From NCBI GenBank assembly GCA_019637195.1, contig JAHBWA010000012.1, forward strand, positions 1-64,000: 64,000 nucleotides of DNA, read 5' to 3'. This document shows, one piece after another, positions 9,399-18,145 of this stretch. Under the pieces are notes generated by a model that saw nothing but the letters and a program-made list of their open reading frames with translations, was not told where the DNA came from and did not search any database. Source of the DNA: Labilithrix sp. (GTDB lineage Bacteria > Myxococcota_A > Polyangia > Polyangiales > Polyangiaceae). The translations under genes and the position numbers were made by a program. Position 1 is the first letter of the stretch. Every line of letters starts with the position of its first letter.

Positions 9399-10184
9399 TC
9401 AGTAGTCCGCCGGGTAGACGCGTTCGCAGCTGATCGCCGTCGGCTCGGTCGCGTCGGCGGGGCCGACCATCGCGAGCGTACCCTCGACCTCGTCCTTGCC
9501 CATCTCGCTCCACGGGAGCTTCACCGTGATGGTCGCGCTCCCCGTGTGGCTCTCGATCACGTAGTCGTGCAGTCGGAACAGGACGTCGGTGTGCACGTTG
9601 GCGGCGTGGATGCCGGCCTTGGGAAACGAGCGTCCGTCGCCGTTGACCGCGACGAGCTCCGGCTCCTTGCCGAGCTCGAGGATGACGGTGGCCTCGACGC
9701 TCCGGTCGGTCGGAACGCAGTAGAGACGGTACGAGCGGCGGTAGGTGAGGACGCGCCCATCGGCGCCGGTCAGCGTGAGCGTGTCGCCCTGCTCGACGAG
9801 CGTGAGCTCGTCATCGGCATGGAGGAGCGCCACCGCGGGCGTCTCGGCCTGGCGCCCGCGCGCGAGGTTTCCGGTCGTCGCGCGCCGCCGCTCCACCGCC
9901 GGCGCGCTCGCCGCGCGGCCGGCGCCCTCGCTCGCGTCGTCGACGGCCGCCTCCTCGAGGATCGGCTCCTCGCGGACGATGCTCGCGTAGTTCTTCCGCG
10001 CGAGCTGGAGCAGCTCGATGTCGCCGTGCTCGGCCGCACCTTCGAGCGCCCACAGGCCGTTCGCGACGCTGCTGTACGAATCGTCCGACGTGCCGATCGC
10101 GGCGGTCTCCCGCGCGCTCGAGCATCCGAGCGCCGCACCGGCCGCGACCGCCAACGTTGCCAGCGCGACGAACCGTCGTGTCAT
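9399..10184 (-). CDS. Hypothetical exported lipoprotein
   Basis: A 261-residue protein with an N-terminal lipoprotein signal ending AGAALGC (Cys near residue 21). The ATG at 10184 is preceded by AGGAGG with eight bases of spacing, which favours it over a TTG one codon upstream. The middle (residues ~70-110) is Ala/Arg/Glu-rich and probably unstructured; the C-terminal half has beta-rich segments (LTLTGADGRVLTYRR, SATITVKLPWSEMG). I recognise no family. It is a single gene, divergent from the TonB operon, and may share the intergenic region with it. Confidence 0.7.
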   Translation of the reverse strand: MTRRFVALATLAVAAGAALGCSSARETAAIGTSDDSYSSVANGLWALEGAAEHGDIELLQLARKNYASIVREEPILEEAAVDDASEGAGRAASAPAVERRRATTGNLARGRQAETPAVALLHADDELTLVEQGDTLTLTGADGRVLTYRRSYRLYCVPTDRSVEATVILELGKEPELVAVNGDGRSFPKAGIHAANVHTDVLFRLHDYVIESHTGSATITVKLPWSEMGKDEVEGTLAMVGPADATEPTAISCERVYPADY

Positions 10185-10647
10185 CAAACAGGCCTCCTAC
10201 GGCAGCCGCGCGACGTCGGGGATCGAGCGCCTCCCGAGCTCGCTCGGGGTGCGCGCGCCGCGCTCGCGGGTCTCCCACTCTGACGTGAAATGGGCGACGT
10301 GCAACCACGCTGCGGCGATTCTCGGGTCTCCGCCTGTAGAGTTTCACCGTCGGCAAAAACCAGGGCGATTCTCAGTACTTCGTTCAGTGCTGGCTGTCGG
10401 TGGGAGCCGACGCCGCGCGCCGCCGGACGGCGCGAGCGCTTTTGTTTGAACGGTCCGCGCGCGTCCGGTGACTCACCGCTCGAAACCACGAAGCGCTGTC
10501 GCTCGCGCCGCGCGGCTCACGCCGCCGTCGTGATGCGTGGAGGTGTCAGCTCGCTGGCGCCGCCCGCCGTCCGTGGGAGCCGTGGCCGCGACCGACATCG
10601 CGCGCCCGGCTCCGCGCCGCGCGCCGCGCTCCTGCGCAAGAGGAACC
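10185..10647. other. Divergent intergenic region before the TonB operon
   Basis: About 460 bases separate the minus-strand lipoprotein from the TonB receptor start. No open frame here looks like a real gene. The plus-strand sequence around 10330-10400 is less GC-rich than its surroundings and is the likely promoter zone. Two similar words (GGCGATTCTC near 10313 and 10368) occur about 55 bases apart and could be a regulator site, but this is weak. Confidence 0.35.
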
Positions 10648-13221
10648 TTGAGCACGAAACCCCTCGTCCGTCTCGGGCGGGCTGCGGCGATCTCCATGCT
10701 GCTGCTCTCCCAGGCATCGCCCGCACGCGCGGACGATCCTGCGATCTCGCCGCCGCGCCTGGCGCGCTTCGTCGAGGCCGCCGATCCGCGTCCGCTCGGC
10801 CCGCAGGAGCGGGCGAGCGTCGAGCTCGAGGTCGACGTCGACGACGCCGGCGCGGTCACGGACGCGCGCGTCATCCGCTCCGGCGGCGACGACCTCGACG
10901 CCGCCGCCGTCGCCGCGGTGAAGGCGTTCGTCTTCGAGCCGGCGACCCGCGACGGGGCGCCGATGCCGGCGCGCATTCGCTACGAGTACGTCTTCGCCGC
11001 GCGCGCGCCGGAGCCTCCGCCGCCCGCGTCTGCGGCGCCCGCGCGTCCGGCCTCCGTCGGCGGCGTCGTCCGCGCGAGGGACACCGGCGCGCCGATCGCG
11101 AGCGCGGACGTCCTCGTGACCACGGACGCGGGCGCGGTGCACCGCGCGAAGACCGACGCGCGCGGAGCGTTCCGGATCGACGGCCTCGCGCCGGGGCCCG
11201 CGCACGTGGTCGCCAGCGCGGAGGGCCACGTGCCGCTGCGCCTCGACGAGACCTTGGACGAGGGCACGCTCACCGAGGCGACGCTGCGCCTCGAGGCCAC
11301 GCCCGACCCCGACGCGTTCGTGGCGACGGCGCGCGTCGAGGCGCCGCCGCGCGAGGTGACCAAGCGCTCGCTCGAGCGCGAAGAGATGACGAAGGTGGCC
11401 GGGACGCGCGGAGACCCGCTGCGCGCCGTCGAGCTCCTGCCTGGCGTCAGCCGTCCCGCGGCGATGGGCGGGATGCCGATCCTGCGCGGCGCGAACGGCT
11501 TCGACACGCAGGTCTACCTCGAGGGGGCGCCGGTGCCGCTCCTCTATCACTTCGGTGGGCTCACGAGCTTCGTCCACGCGCGGGTGCTCGACACGGTGGA
11601 CGTCTACCCGTCGAACTTCTCGGTGCGCTACGGACGAAAGCTCGGCGGCGTGATCGAGGCGCGCGTCCGCGATCCCCGGACCGACGGCCTCCACGGGATC
11701 GCCGAGGCGAGCCTCCTCGACTCGTCGCTGCTCGTCGAGACGCCGATCGGGGACAAGCTCTCGGTGCTCGCTGCTGCGCGGCGCAGCAACATCGACGCGG
11801 TCATCAACTCGGCGCAGAGCAACGTCGACCTCGGGATCACCGCCGCGCCGGTCTACTGGGACTACCAGTCCGTCGTCGCGTTCAAGCCGACGGACGCGGA
11901 CCGACTCCGGCTCGTGGCCTACGGATCGAGCGACTCCTTCCGCGTCGTGTTCAAGAACCCCGACGGCGGCGAGCCGGCCGTGCGCGGCGCGTTCGGCGGG
12001 ACGAGCCGTTTTCATCGGGTCCAGCTCGGCTACCGCCACCGCTTTCACGGCGGCTCCGAGCAGAACAGCGAGCTGACGTACGGTCGGACCGACGAGATCG
12101 GCGAGTTCGGTCAGATCGGGCGCGCCGCCTTCGCGAGCGACACGCTCCAGGCTCGCAGCGAGTGGACCGGCATCGTCTCGCCGGCCTTCCGCGTGACCGC
12201 GGGGCTCGACCTCCTCGCGAACCGGCTCTCGGGCGAGTACTCCGGCGTCCCCGTCCCCGCGGACGAAGGCGGAAATCCCGCGTCGCTCTCGACGCAGCGC
12301 CGGATCTCGATCCGCGCCAACGACTGGGTGCTCCTGCCCGGCGCCTACGTCGAGGCCGGCATCCGCCCGGTGTCGCGGCTCCTCGTCTCGCCCGGAGTGC
12401 GTGCGGACTACAACGATATGCTCGGCGAGGCAGCGCTCGATCCGCGCCTCTCGGTTCGCTTCGACGCCGCCGAGTCGACCGCGGTGAAGGCGGGCATCGG
12501 GCGGTTCTCGCAGTCGCCGGACGAGCGCAACGTCGTCGCGCCGATCGGCAACCCCGACCTTCGGATGTCGCACGCCATCCACGCGAGCGCGGGCGTCGAG
12601 CAGAAGTTCACCGAGGCGCTGAGCGCGTCGGTCGAGGGCTTCGGCAAGTGGATCGACGGCGCGGTCACGGCGACCCCCGAGGGGCGGCCGCCGTTCTTCG
12701 TCAACGCGCAGGAGGGCCGGATCTTCGGCGCCGAGGCGCTCGTGCGCGTCAAGCCGCGCGGCCGCTTCTTCGGCTTCGTCTCGTACACGCTGATGCGGAG
12801 CGAGCGCCGCGACGAGGGCGAGCCCTGGCGGCTCTTCGATCGCGACCAGACGCACATCCTCGGCGCGACCGGCGTCTACCGCCTCGGGCGCGGGTGGGAG
12901 CTCGGCGCGAGCGTCCGCTACACGAGCGGCACGCCCTACACGCCCGTGACGTCGAGCACGTACGACGCGAGCGCCGACGTGTACTCGCCGCGCATCGGCC
13001 GGCCGATGAGCGCGCGGAACCCCGCGTTCTCGCGCCTCGACCTGCGGCTCCAGAAGACGTGGACGTTCTCGCGCTGGAGCCTCGCGGCGTACCTCGACGT
13101 GCAGAACGCGCTCAACGCGCCGAACCGCGAGGGCTTCTTCTTCAGCTACGACTACCGCGAGCGACAGGGCGCGCGCGGGCTCCCGATCCTCCCCATCCTC
13201 GGCCTGCGAGGTGAGCTGTGA
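10648..13221 (+). CDS. TonB-dependent outer-membrane receptor with N-terminal TonB-C-like domain
   Basis: An 857-residue receptor. I chose the TTG at 10648 because AAGAGGA precedes it and the next residues form a clean signal peptide ending SPARA. Residues ~50-110 resemble the C-terminal domain of TonB/TonB-family energy transducers (ASVELEVDVDDAGAVTDARV, later KAFVFEPATRDG). Next comes a carboxypeptidase-regulatory-like beta sandwich (~130-210), then a plug (LRAVELLPGV, PILRGANGFDTQVYLEGAP), then a 22-strand-type barrel to the end. Such receptors import large or scarce ligands across the outer membrane, powered by ExbB-ExbD-TonB, and all three are encoded directly downstream. The ligand is unknown. 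The next gene overlaps this stop by four bases (GTGA). Confidence 0.85.
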   Translation: MSTKPLVRLGRAAAISMLLLSQASPARADDPAISPPRLARFVEAADPRPLGPQERASVELEVDVDDAGAVTDARVIRSGGDDLDAAAVAAVKAFVFEPATRDGAPMPARIRYEYVFAARAPEPPPPASAAPARPASVGGVVRARDTGAPIASADVLVTTDAGAVHRAKTDARGAFRIDGLAPGPAHVVASAEGHVPLRLDETLDEGTLTEATLRLEATPDPDAFVATARVEAPPREVTKRSLEREEMTKVAGTRGDPLRAVELLPGVSRPAAMGGMPILRGANGFDTQVYLEGAPVPLLYHFGGLTSFVHARVLDTVDVYPSNFSVRYGRKLGGVIEARVRDPRTDGLHGIAEASLLDSSLLVETPIGDKLSVLAAARRSNIDAVINSAQSNVDLGITAAPVYWDYQSVVAFKPTDADRLRLVAYGSSDSFRVVFKNPDGGEPAVRGAFGGTSRFHRVQLGYRHRFHGGSEQNSELTYGRTDEIGEFGQIGRAAFASDTLQARSEWTGIVSPAFRVTAGLDLLANRLSGEYSGVPVPADEGGNPASLSTQRRISIRANDWVLLPGAYVEAGIRPVSRLLVSPGVRADYNDMLGEAALDPRLSVRFDAAESTAVKAGIGRFSQSPDERNVVAPIGNPDLRMSHAIHASAGVEQKFTEALSASVEGFGKWIDGAVTATPEGRPPFFVNAQEGRIFGAEALVRVKPRGRFFGFVSYTLMRSERRDEGEPWRLFDRDQTHILGATGVYRLGRGWELGASVRYTSGTPYTPVTSSTYDASADVYSPRIGRPMSARNPAFSRLDLRLQKTWTFSRWSLAAYLDVQNALNAPNREGFFFSYDYRERQGARGLPILPILGLRGEL

Positions 13222-14153
13222 ACCGCCGATCCGATCGTCTCCCGACGCCGCGCGTGTCGCGCGTCGCGCTCCTCGCGCTCGCCTTCGCCTTCGGTTGCGA
13301 AGAGGTCGACACGAAGGGGTGGCTGGTCGACCGAACGCGCGTCCTCGGGGTGCGCGTCGAGGCGGCGGCCGAGCCGTCGCGCGCGTCGATCGTGCCGGGT
13401 GAGCCGATGCGCGCCACGTGGCTCGTCGCGGCGCCCGGCGGCACCGGGCGGCTCGGCTGGGCGTACGCGATCTGCGCGCCGCCGCTGGGCAACTACCCCG
13501 AGCCGCGCTGCCCCGACGTGGTGCTCGCCTCCGCGCGAGGCTCGTCGGACGGCGAGCTCGTGACGATGGAGCTCGACGCTCCGCCGGCGGCGGCGGTCGC
13601 GGCGGACGTGGAGCTCTCGATCCTCGCGGCGTTCTGCGAAGGCGGTGAGGCGTCGCTCGACGCCGCGCGCTTCGAGGCGACCTGCGCGGGGGGCGCCACG
13701 GCGCGGCTCGCCGCGGGCAAGATCCGGCTGGTGGCGGCGGGCGCGAACCAGAACCCCGAGGTCGCGCCCGACGCGATCCTCTTCGACGGCGCGCCGCTCG
13801 CGCCGTCCACGCTCCGCGCGGGCCCTTGCGAGGGCGATCCCGCCGCGCCGGTCGCCGGGCCGGGCACGAAGCACGCCTTCGCCCTCCGGTTCGGCGGCGA
13901 CGAGCGCGAGAGCGCGGCGGACGGGCTCGAGGACGTGCTCGCGTCGCACGTCGTGACGGCCGGCACGCTGAAGCGGCAGTACTCGATGTTCGAGCCCGCC
14001 GATCCCGCTCCGAAGGAGGTCTCCGTCGAGTGGACGGCGCCTCCGAGCGAAGAGCTCGGCGCCGGGGGCCGCCTCGTCGAGGCCTACTTCGTCCTCCGCG
14101 ATGGTCGCGGCGGCGCTGGGTTCGGACGGCGCACGGTCTGCGTGCGCCCGTGA
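13218..14153 (+). CDS. Hypothetical lipoprotein of the TonB operon
   Basis: A 311-residue protein starting with GTG that overlaps the receptor stop. Its signal peptide ends FAFGC, a plausible lipobox, so it is probably a periplasmic or outer-membrane lipoprotein. The mature part is beta-rich with several Cys (for example ICAPPLG, EPRCPD, AFCEGGE, EATCAGG) that may pair. No family is recognised. Its position between receptor and ExbB, with translational coupling, suggests it helps the receptor, for example as a surface ligand-binding partner; that is inference from context only. Confidence 0.7.
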   Translation: MNRRSDRLPTPRVSRVALLALAFAFGCEEVDTKGWLVDRTRVLGVRVEAAAEPSRASIVPGEPMRATWLVAAPGGTGRLGWAYAICAPPLGNYPEPRCPDVVLASARGSSDGELVTMELDAPPAAAVAADVELSILAAFCEGGEASLDAARFEATCAGGATARLAAGKIRLVAAGANQNPEVAPDAILFDGAPLAPSTLRAGPCEGDPAAPVAGPGTKHAFALRFGGDERESAADGLEDVLASHVVTAGTLKRQYSMFEPADPAPKEVSVEWTAPPSEELGAGGRLVEAYFVLRDGRGGAGFGRRTVCVRP

Positions 14154-14168
14154 AAAGGAGACCGTGAC

Positions 14169-14822
14169 ATGACGATCGAGGACAAGCTTCGCGCGCTCGC
14201 GGGCGCGGGCGCGGGCTGGGTGATGTGGCTGCTCGTGGGGCTCAGCGTGCTCGTGGTCGCGATCGCGATCGAGCGCGCGGTCGTGCTCTTCCTCGCGCGC
14301 GACGACGTGCAGGCGCTCCGGCGAAACCTCACGAGCGCGCTCGGTCGCGGCGATCTCGTCGCCGCCCGAGGCCTGGTCGTCGCGTCGCGCTCGATCGAGG
14401 CGCAGGTCCTCGCCGCGGGCCTCGGCGCGCTCCCGCGCGGCGCGGCGGCGGTCGAGGAGCGGTTGGCGAGCGAAGCCCAGCTGACGAGGCTCACGATGGA
14501 GCGCCGCCTGGCGCTGCTCGGCACGATCGGCTCGAACGCGCCGTTCGTCGGCCTGCTCGGGACGGTGATCGGGATCATCCGCGCGTTCCACGCGCTCGAC
14601 GCGAGCGGCGGGCAGGTGTCGACGGCGCTCATGGCGGAGATCGGCGAGGCGCTCACAGCGACCGCCGTGGGGCTGTTCGTCGCGCTGCCTGCGGTGGCGT
14701 TGTTCAACTTCTTCCAGCGGCAGATCGCCGGCCGCGTCGCGCGCGCCGAGGCGCTCGGCCGCGAGATGCTCTCCTTCGTGAAGGACGAGCGGCGCCCGCT
14801 GGCGACCGAGGAGGCCGTCTGA
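14169..14822 (+). CDS. exbB: ExbB/TolQ/MotA-family proton channel
   Basis: A 217-residue inner-membrane protein. The AAGGAG at 14155-14160 fits the ATG. One membrane helix lies at residues ~17-40 (GWVMWLLVGLSVLVVAIAIE). Two more lie at ~115-140 and ~160-180 and carry the family motifs GSNAPFVGLLGTVIGII and ALTATAVGLFVALPAV. ExbB forms the pentameric channel that couples proton flow to TonB movement. Length and motif spacing are normal. The stop overlaps the exbD start (TGATG). Confidence 0.92.
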   Translation: MTIEDKLRALAGAGAGWVMWLLVGLSVLVVAIAIERAVVLFLARDDVQALRRNLTSALGRGDLVAARGLVVASRSIEAQVLAAGLGALPRGAAAVEERLASEAQLTRLTMERRLALLGTIGSNAPFVGLLGTVIGIIRAFHALDASGGQVSTALMAEIGEALTATAVGLFVALPAVALFNFFQRQIAGRVARAEALGREMLSFVKDERRPLATEEAV

Positions 14823-15241
14823 TGGCGGGCGCGTCGCAGAAGGGCGACGGCGGGCTGATGACGGAGATCAACGTCACGCCGCTGGTCGACGTCGTGCTCG
14901 TCCTGCTCGTCTTGATGATGGTCACCGCGACCTCGCTCGCGCAAAAGACGATCCAGGTCGAGCTGCCCAAGGTGCGGAGCGGCGACGCCGACTCGGCGAA
15001 GAAGCCGCTCATGGTCGCGGTCGACGAGTCGGGCGCGCTCTACGTCGACGCCGATCGGCTCGACGAGCCCGGGGTCCGTGCCCGCGCGCGCGAGGCCGTC
15101 GCGCGCGACGCGGACGTGTCGGCGGTGCTCGCCGCAGACGGCCGAGCGCGCCACGAGGTCGTCGTCCACGCGCTCGAGCTGCTCCGCGGGGAGCGCGTCT
15201 CCAAGATCGCGATCGTCGTCCGCGCCGAGGGCGCGCCGTGA
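14822..15241 (+). CDS. exbD: ExbD/TolR-family energy-transduction protein
   Basis: A 139-residue protein whose ATG overlaps the exbB stop. It has the family's short cytoplasmic start, then MTEINVTPLVDVVLVLLVLM. That single helix carries the conserved Asp (LVDVV) needed for proton movement. A small periplasmic domain follows (KKPLMVAVDESGALYVDADR). It works with ExbB and TonB to energise the receptor at 10648. The last codons overlap the next gene's GTG start by four bases, so the three energy genes are translationally coupled. Confidence 0.92.
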   Translation: MAGASQKGDGGLMTEINVTPLVDVVLVLLVLMMVTATSLAQKTIQVELPKVRSGDADSAKKPLMVAVDESGALYVDADRLDEPGVRARAREAVARDADVSAVLAADGRARHEVVVHALELLRGERVSKIAIVVRAEGAP

Positions 15242-16005
15242 TCGCGCTGGCGGCGCCGTGGTCCGACGAGGCGCGCGGCGGGCTGCTTCGCTGGCTCCTC
15301 CCGGCGAGCGTCGCGCTGCACCTGGCGGCCTTCGCGTGGCTGCCGGCGGCGCGGCGCGGGGCACCGGCGCGACCTCCACCGCTGAGCTTCGAGCTGGCCG
15401 TCGCGCCTCCGCCGGCCCCTCCGGCGCCGGAGCCAGAGCCCCAGCCGAAGGCCGAGCCCGAGCCGGCGCCGGCGCGCGCGGCGACGCGGGCGCCCGCGAC
15501 CCTGGCGGCCGCGCGCGCGCGTCCCCGGCGCCGTCGCCCGCGAGCGCCGCCTCCAACCGCGCCGATGGACTTCACGGGGACCGTCTTCTCGAACGACGGT
15601 CCCGGACTCGCGGTCGGCGGCGGCGGCGCACCCGGGCCGGCGCCGGTGGCCGCGGCGCCTCCTCGGATTACCCGCGCGCCGGCCGCGCCTCCGCCGATGC
15701 GTGTCGTCCCGCCTTCGTCGCTCGCGAGGCGTCCGCGCGCGCCCGGGCTCGATCTCGAGCTCGAGCGCCAGTACCCCGTCGAGGCGCGCCGCGCGGGGAT
15801 CTCGGGCAGCGCGAGCCTGCGCGTGCGCATCCTGCCGGACGGTCGCGTCGGCGAGGTGCGCGTGCAGTCCGAGTCGTGGACCGGGTTCGGTTCAGCGTGC
15901 GAGCGCACGGTCCGCGCCGCGCGATGGGAGCCGCCGATCGATCAGGACGGCGCTCCGGTCGCGACGGAGATCACCTACACCTGCAGGTTCGAGGTAAGGA
16001 GCTGA
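15238..16005 (+). CDS. tonB: TonB energy transducer
   Basis: A 255-residue TonB. One N-terminal helix (~17-35) is followed by a long Pro/Ala/Arg-rich periplasm-spanning region (~45-175). The C-terminal domain (~175-255) carries the hallmark YPVEARRAGISGSASLRV and DGRVGEVRVQ. It contacts the receptor TonB box and passes on the force from ExbBD. The start is a GTG that overlaps the exbD stop. The C-terminal domain here and the TonB-like domain at the start of the receptor show the same fold signature, so the operon encodes two copies of this module. Confidence 0.9.
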   Translation: MIALAAPWSDEARGGLLRWLLPASVALHLAAFAWLPAARRGAPARPPPLSFELAVAPPPAPPAPEPEPQPKAEPEPAPARAATRAPATLAAARARPRRRRPRAPPPTAPMDFTGTVFSNDGPGLAVGGGGAPGPAPVAAAPPRITRAPAAPPPMRVVPPSSLARRPRAPGLDLELERQYPVEARRAGISGSASLRVRILPDGRVGEVRVQSESWTGFGSACERTVRAARWEPPIDQDGAPVATEITYTCRFEVRS

Positions 16006-16007
16006 TG

Positions 16008-17471
16008 ATGTCACGACGTCGGAAGGCCGCCGCGGCGATCCTCTCCGCGCTGATGCTGGGCGCCGCGTGCGAGCTCGCGCACGCGCAAGAGGCCGCGCCG
16101 AGCGAGGGCAGCGAGGACGCTCCCGCGTACACGCTCGAGGTGGACTCGGACGCGCCCGAAGTCGTCTCGTTCGAGGCGCTGGCGGCGCGTCTGGGCTCGG
16201 ACCTCGGCGGGGCCGTGGCGCGGCCGGGCGGCGCGGCGCCGTCGCGCGCGGCGATCGCCATCCGCTACCGGGAGCGCGAGCTCGTGGTGCGCGCGGCGCA
16301 CGCCGGCGGTCGCGTGCTCGAACGCGCGGTGCGCGCCGAGGGTGACGACGCCGCGATCCAGCGCGAGGCGGTGCTCCTCGCCGGTAACCTGGCGCGTGAC
16401 GAGGCGCGCGAGCTGCTCGACGCGCTCGCGGCGCGGCCCGCCCCGCCGCCGCGCGTCCCGCCGGAGAAGCCGGCCGCGCCCGCTCCGCCGAAGGAGCCGC
16501 GCGTCGACGAGGGCTACCACCCGGTCACCGTCGCGCTCTTCCATCCGCTCGCGACCAACTACGCGCGCCCGAACGCGACGAGCAACCTCTCCGTCAGCCT
16601 GATCTACGGACGCGTGGGGCTCCTCGACGGCGCGGCGCTCGGCGGCGCGGTGGTCTACGCCTCGCGCGGCGTCGACGGCCTCCAGCTCGGCGTCGCTGCG
16701 ACCGCGGTAGACGGTCCGCTCGACGGCGCGCAGCTCGGCGGCGCCGGCAACCTCGTGACCGGGCCGGGGAATGGAGCGCAGATCGCCGGCGGGGGGAACC
16801 TCGCCCTCGCCCGCTTCGACGGCGCGCAGCTCGGCGGCGCCTTCAACCTGACGCGCGGGGGCCTCAGCGGCGTTCAGATCGCGGGAGGTGGGAACGTCGT
16901 CACCCGCCAAGTCGACGGCGCGCAGCTCGGCTCGGTCAACGTCGCCGGATCGGTGGACGGCCTCCAGGTCGGCGTGATCAACGTCGCGCGCAAGGTCGAC
17001 GGCGCGCAGCTCGGCGCCATCAACATCGCCGAGGAGGTGGACGGCGCGGCGCTCGGCGTGATCAGCATCTCCAAGCACGGTATCCACCCGATCGCCTGGG
17101 CGTCGAACCTCCAGTACATGAACGCGGGCGTGAAGTTCTCGACGAAGTACGTCTTCACGGCCGTGGCCGCGCACACCGGGACGATCGAAGGCGACTTCGA
17201 CAACGTCGGCGTGACCGGCATCGTCGGCGGACACATCCCGCTCCCCGCCCGGTTCGACGTCGAGGTCCAGGGCGCGGTCAGCCACCTGGTGCCCCGCCCG
17301 AGCCAGAGCGCGAAGAAGGGGAACGTCTGGGTCGCACCTCAGGTCATCGGCGGCTACTCGTTCGCGCGTCACCTCCGGGTCTTCGCGGGCGGCGGCGTCC
17401 GGCTCCCGGCGACGGTCGACCTCGGCCGTGACGTCGCGCGCCCGGAAGTCCTCGCAGGTGTTCAGTTCTGA
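16008..17471 (+). CDS. Exported repeat protein, LA_2272-like surface repeats
   Basis: A 487-residue exported protein. AAGGAG at 15996-16001 is better placed for the ATG at 16008 than for the one at 16005. The signal peptide ends near LAHAQ. A Pro/Ala linker lies at ~145-170. Residues ~200-355 are a run of short repeats with the pattern xDGxQLGxxN / SGVQIAGGGN, which form beta-helix-like or barrel-strand repeats in LA_2272-type surface proteins. The last ~120 residues look like barrel strands. As the last gene of the TonB operon it is probably an outer-membrane or surface component; the link to transport is inferred. Confidence 0.7.
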   Translation: MSRRRKAAAAILSALMLGAACELAHAQEAAPSEGSEDAPAYTLEVDSDAPEVVSFEALAARLGSDLGGAVARPGGAAPSRAAIAIRYRERELVVRAAHAGGRVLERAVRAEGDDAAIQREAVLLAGNLARDEARELLDALAARPAPPPRVPPEKPAAPAPPKEPRVDEGYHPVTVALFHPLATNYARPNATSNLSVSLIYGRVGLLDGAALGGAVVYASRGVDGLQLGVAATAVDGPLDGAQLGGAGNLVTGPGNGAQIAGGGNLALARFDGAQLGGAFNLTRGGLSGVQIAGGGNVVTRQVDGAQLGSVNVAGSVDGLQVGVINVARKVDGAQLGAINIAEEVDGAALGVISISKHGIHPIAWASNLQYMNAGVKFSTKYVFTAVAAHTGTIEGDFDNVGVTGIVGGHIPLPARFDVEVQGAVSHLVPRPSQSAKKGNVWVAPQVIGGYSFARHLRVFAGGGVRLPATVDLGRDVARPEVLAGVQF

Positions 17472-17539
17472 CCGCCGCTGCTATTTCGCATTTCGCTTTG
17501 AACGATCCGCGGTGCACCGGTGACGAACGCTCGAGCCCC

Positions 17540-18145
17540 ATGGATTCTGCTCCGATGGCGCATCTCGGCGTACGCGCCCCGGACGACCGGGGGGACGACA
17601 CCCCGCACGCGCTGGTCGTACGCCTCCAGCGCGCGGAGCCGGGGGCGATGACCCTCGTGTACCGCCAGCACCACGTGGCCGTGCGGGCCTTCGCCCAGCG
17701 GCTCGTCGGTGACGTAGAGGCGGCGGAGGATCTCGTGCAAGACGTCTTTGTCGCGCTCCCCACGGCGATCGCGCGCTTTCGCGGGGACTCGTCGCTCCGC
17801 ACGTTCCTCGTCTCGATCGCCGTTCATCACGCGAAGAACCATGTCCGCGCGGCCGCGCGGCGCCGCGCGGCGCTCGGGCGTCTGGCGCGCGAGCCGGAGC
17901 CTCCGTCGCCGGATCCGTCGCGTGAGCTCCAGCGGCGTGAGCTCGCCGGCGAGCTGATGGTCGCCCTCGACGCGCTCCCGCTCGAGCAGCGCATCGCCGT
18001 CGCGCTCGCCGAGATCGAGGAGCGAACCAGCGCCGAGATCGCCACGATCGTCGGAGCGCCGGAGGGCACCGTGAGGACGCGCGTCTTTCACGCGAAGCGA
18101 AAGCTGCGCGAGCTCATGCAAACCAGGAGAGGAGGGGAACGATGA
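17540..18145 (+). CDS. ECF-type RNA polymerase sigma factor
   Basis: A 201-residue sigma-70-family factor. Region 2 is visible at ~25-95 (GAMTLVYRQHHVAVRAFAQRL, AEDLVQDVFVALPTAIARFRG). Region 4 lies at ~140-195 (LDALPLEQRIAVALAEIEE, TIVGAPEGTVRTRVFHAKRKL). It directs RNA polymerase to a small set of promoters in response to a signal. The frame is open up to a TTG at 17498; I prefer the ATG at 17540 because the extra residues are unlike the family. The stop overlaps the next gene's ATG (ATGA), the usual sigma/anti-sigma arrangement. The TonB operon just upstream may be a target, which is only context. Confidence 0.88.
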   Translation: MDSAPMAHLGVRAPDDRGDDTPHALVVRLQRAEPGAMTLVYRQHHVAVRAFAQRLVGDVEAAEDLVQDVFVALPTAIARFRGDSSLRTFLVSIAVHHAKNHVRAAARRRAALGRLAREPEPPSPDPSRELQRRELAGELMVALDALPLEQRIAVALAEIEERTSAEIATIVGAPEGTVRTRVFHAKRKLRELMQTRRGGER

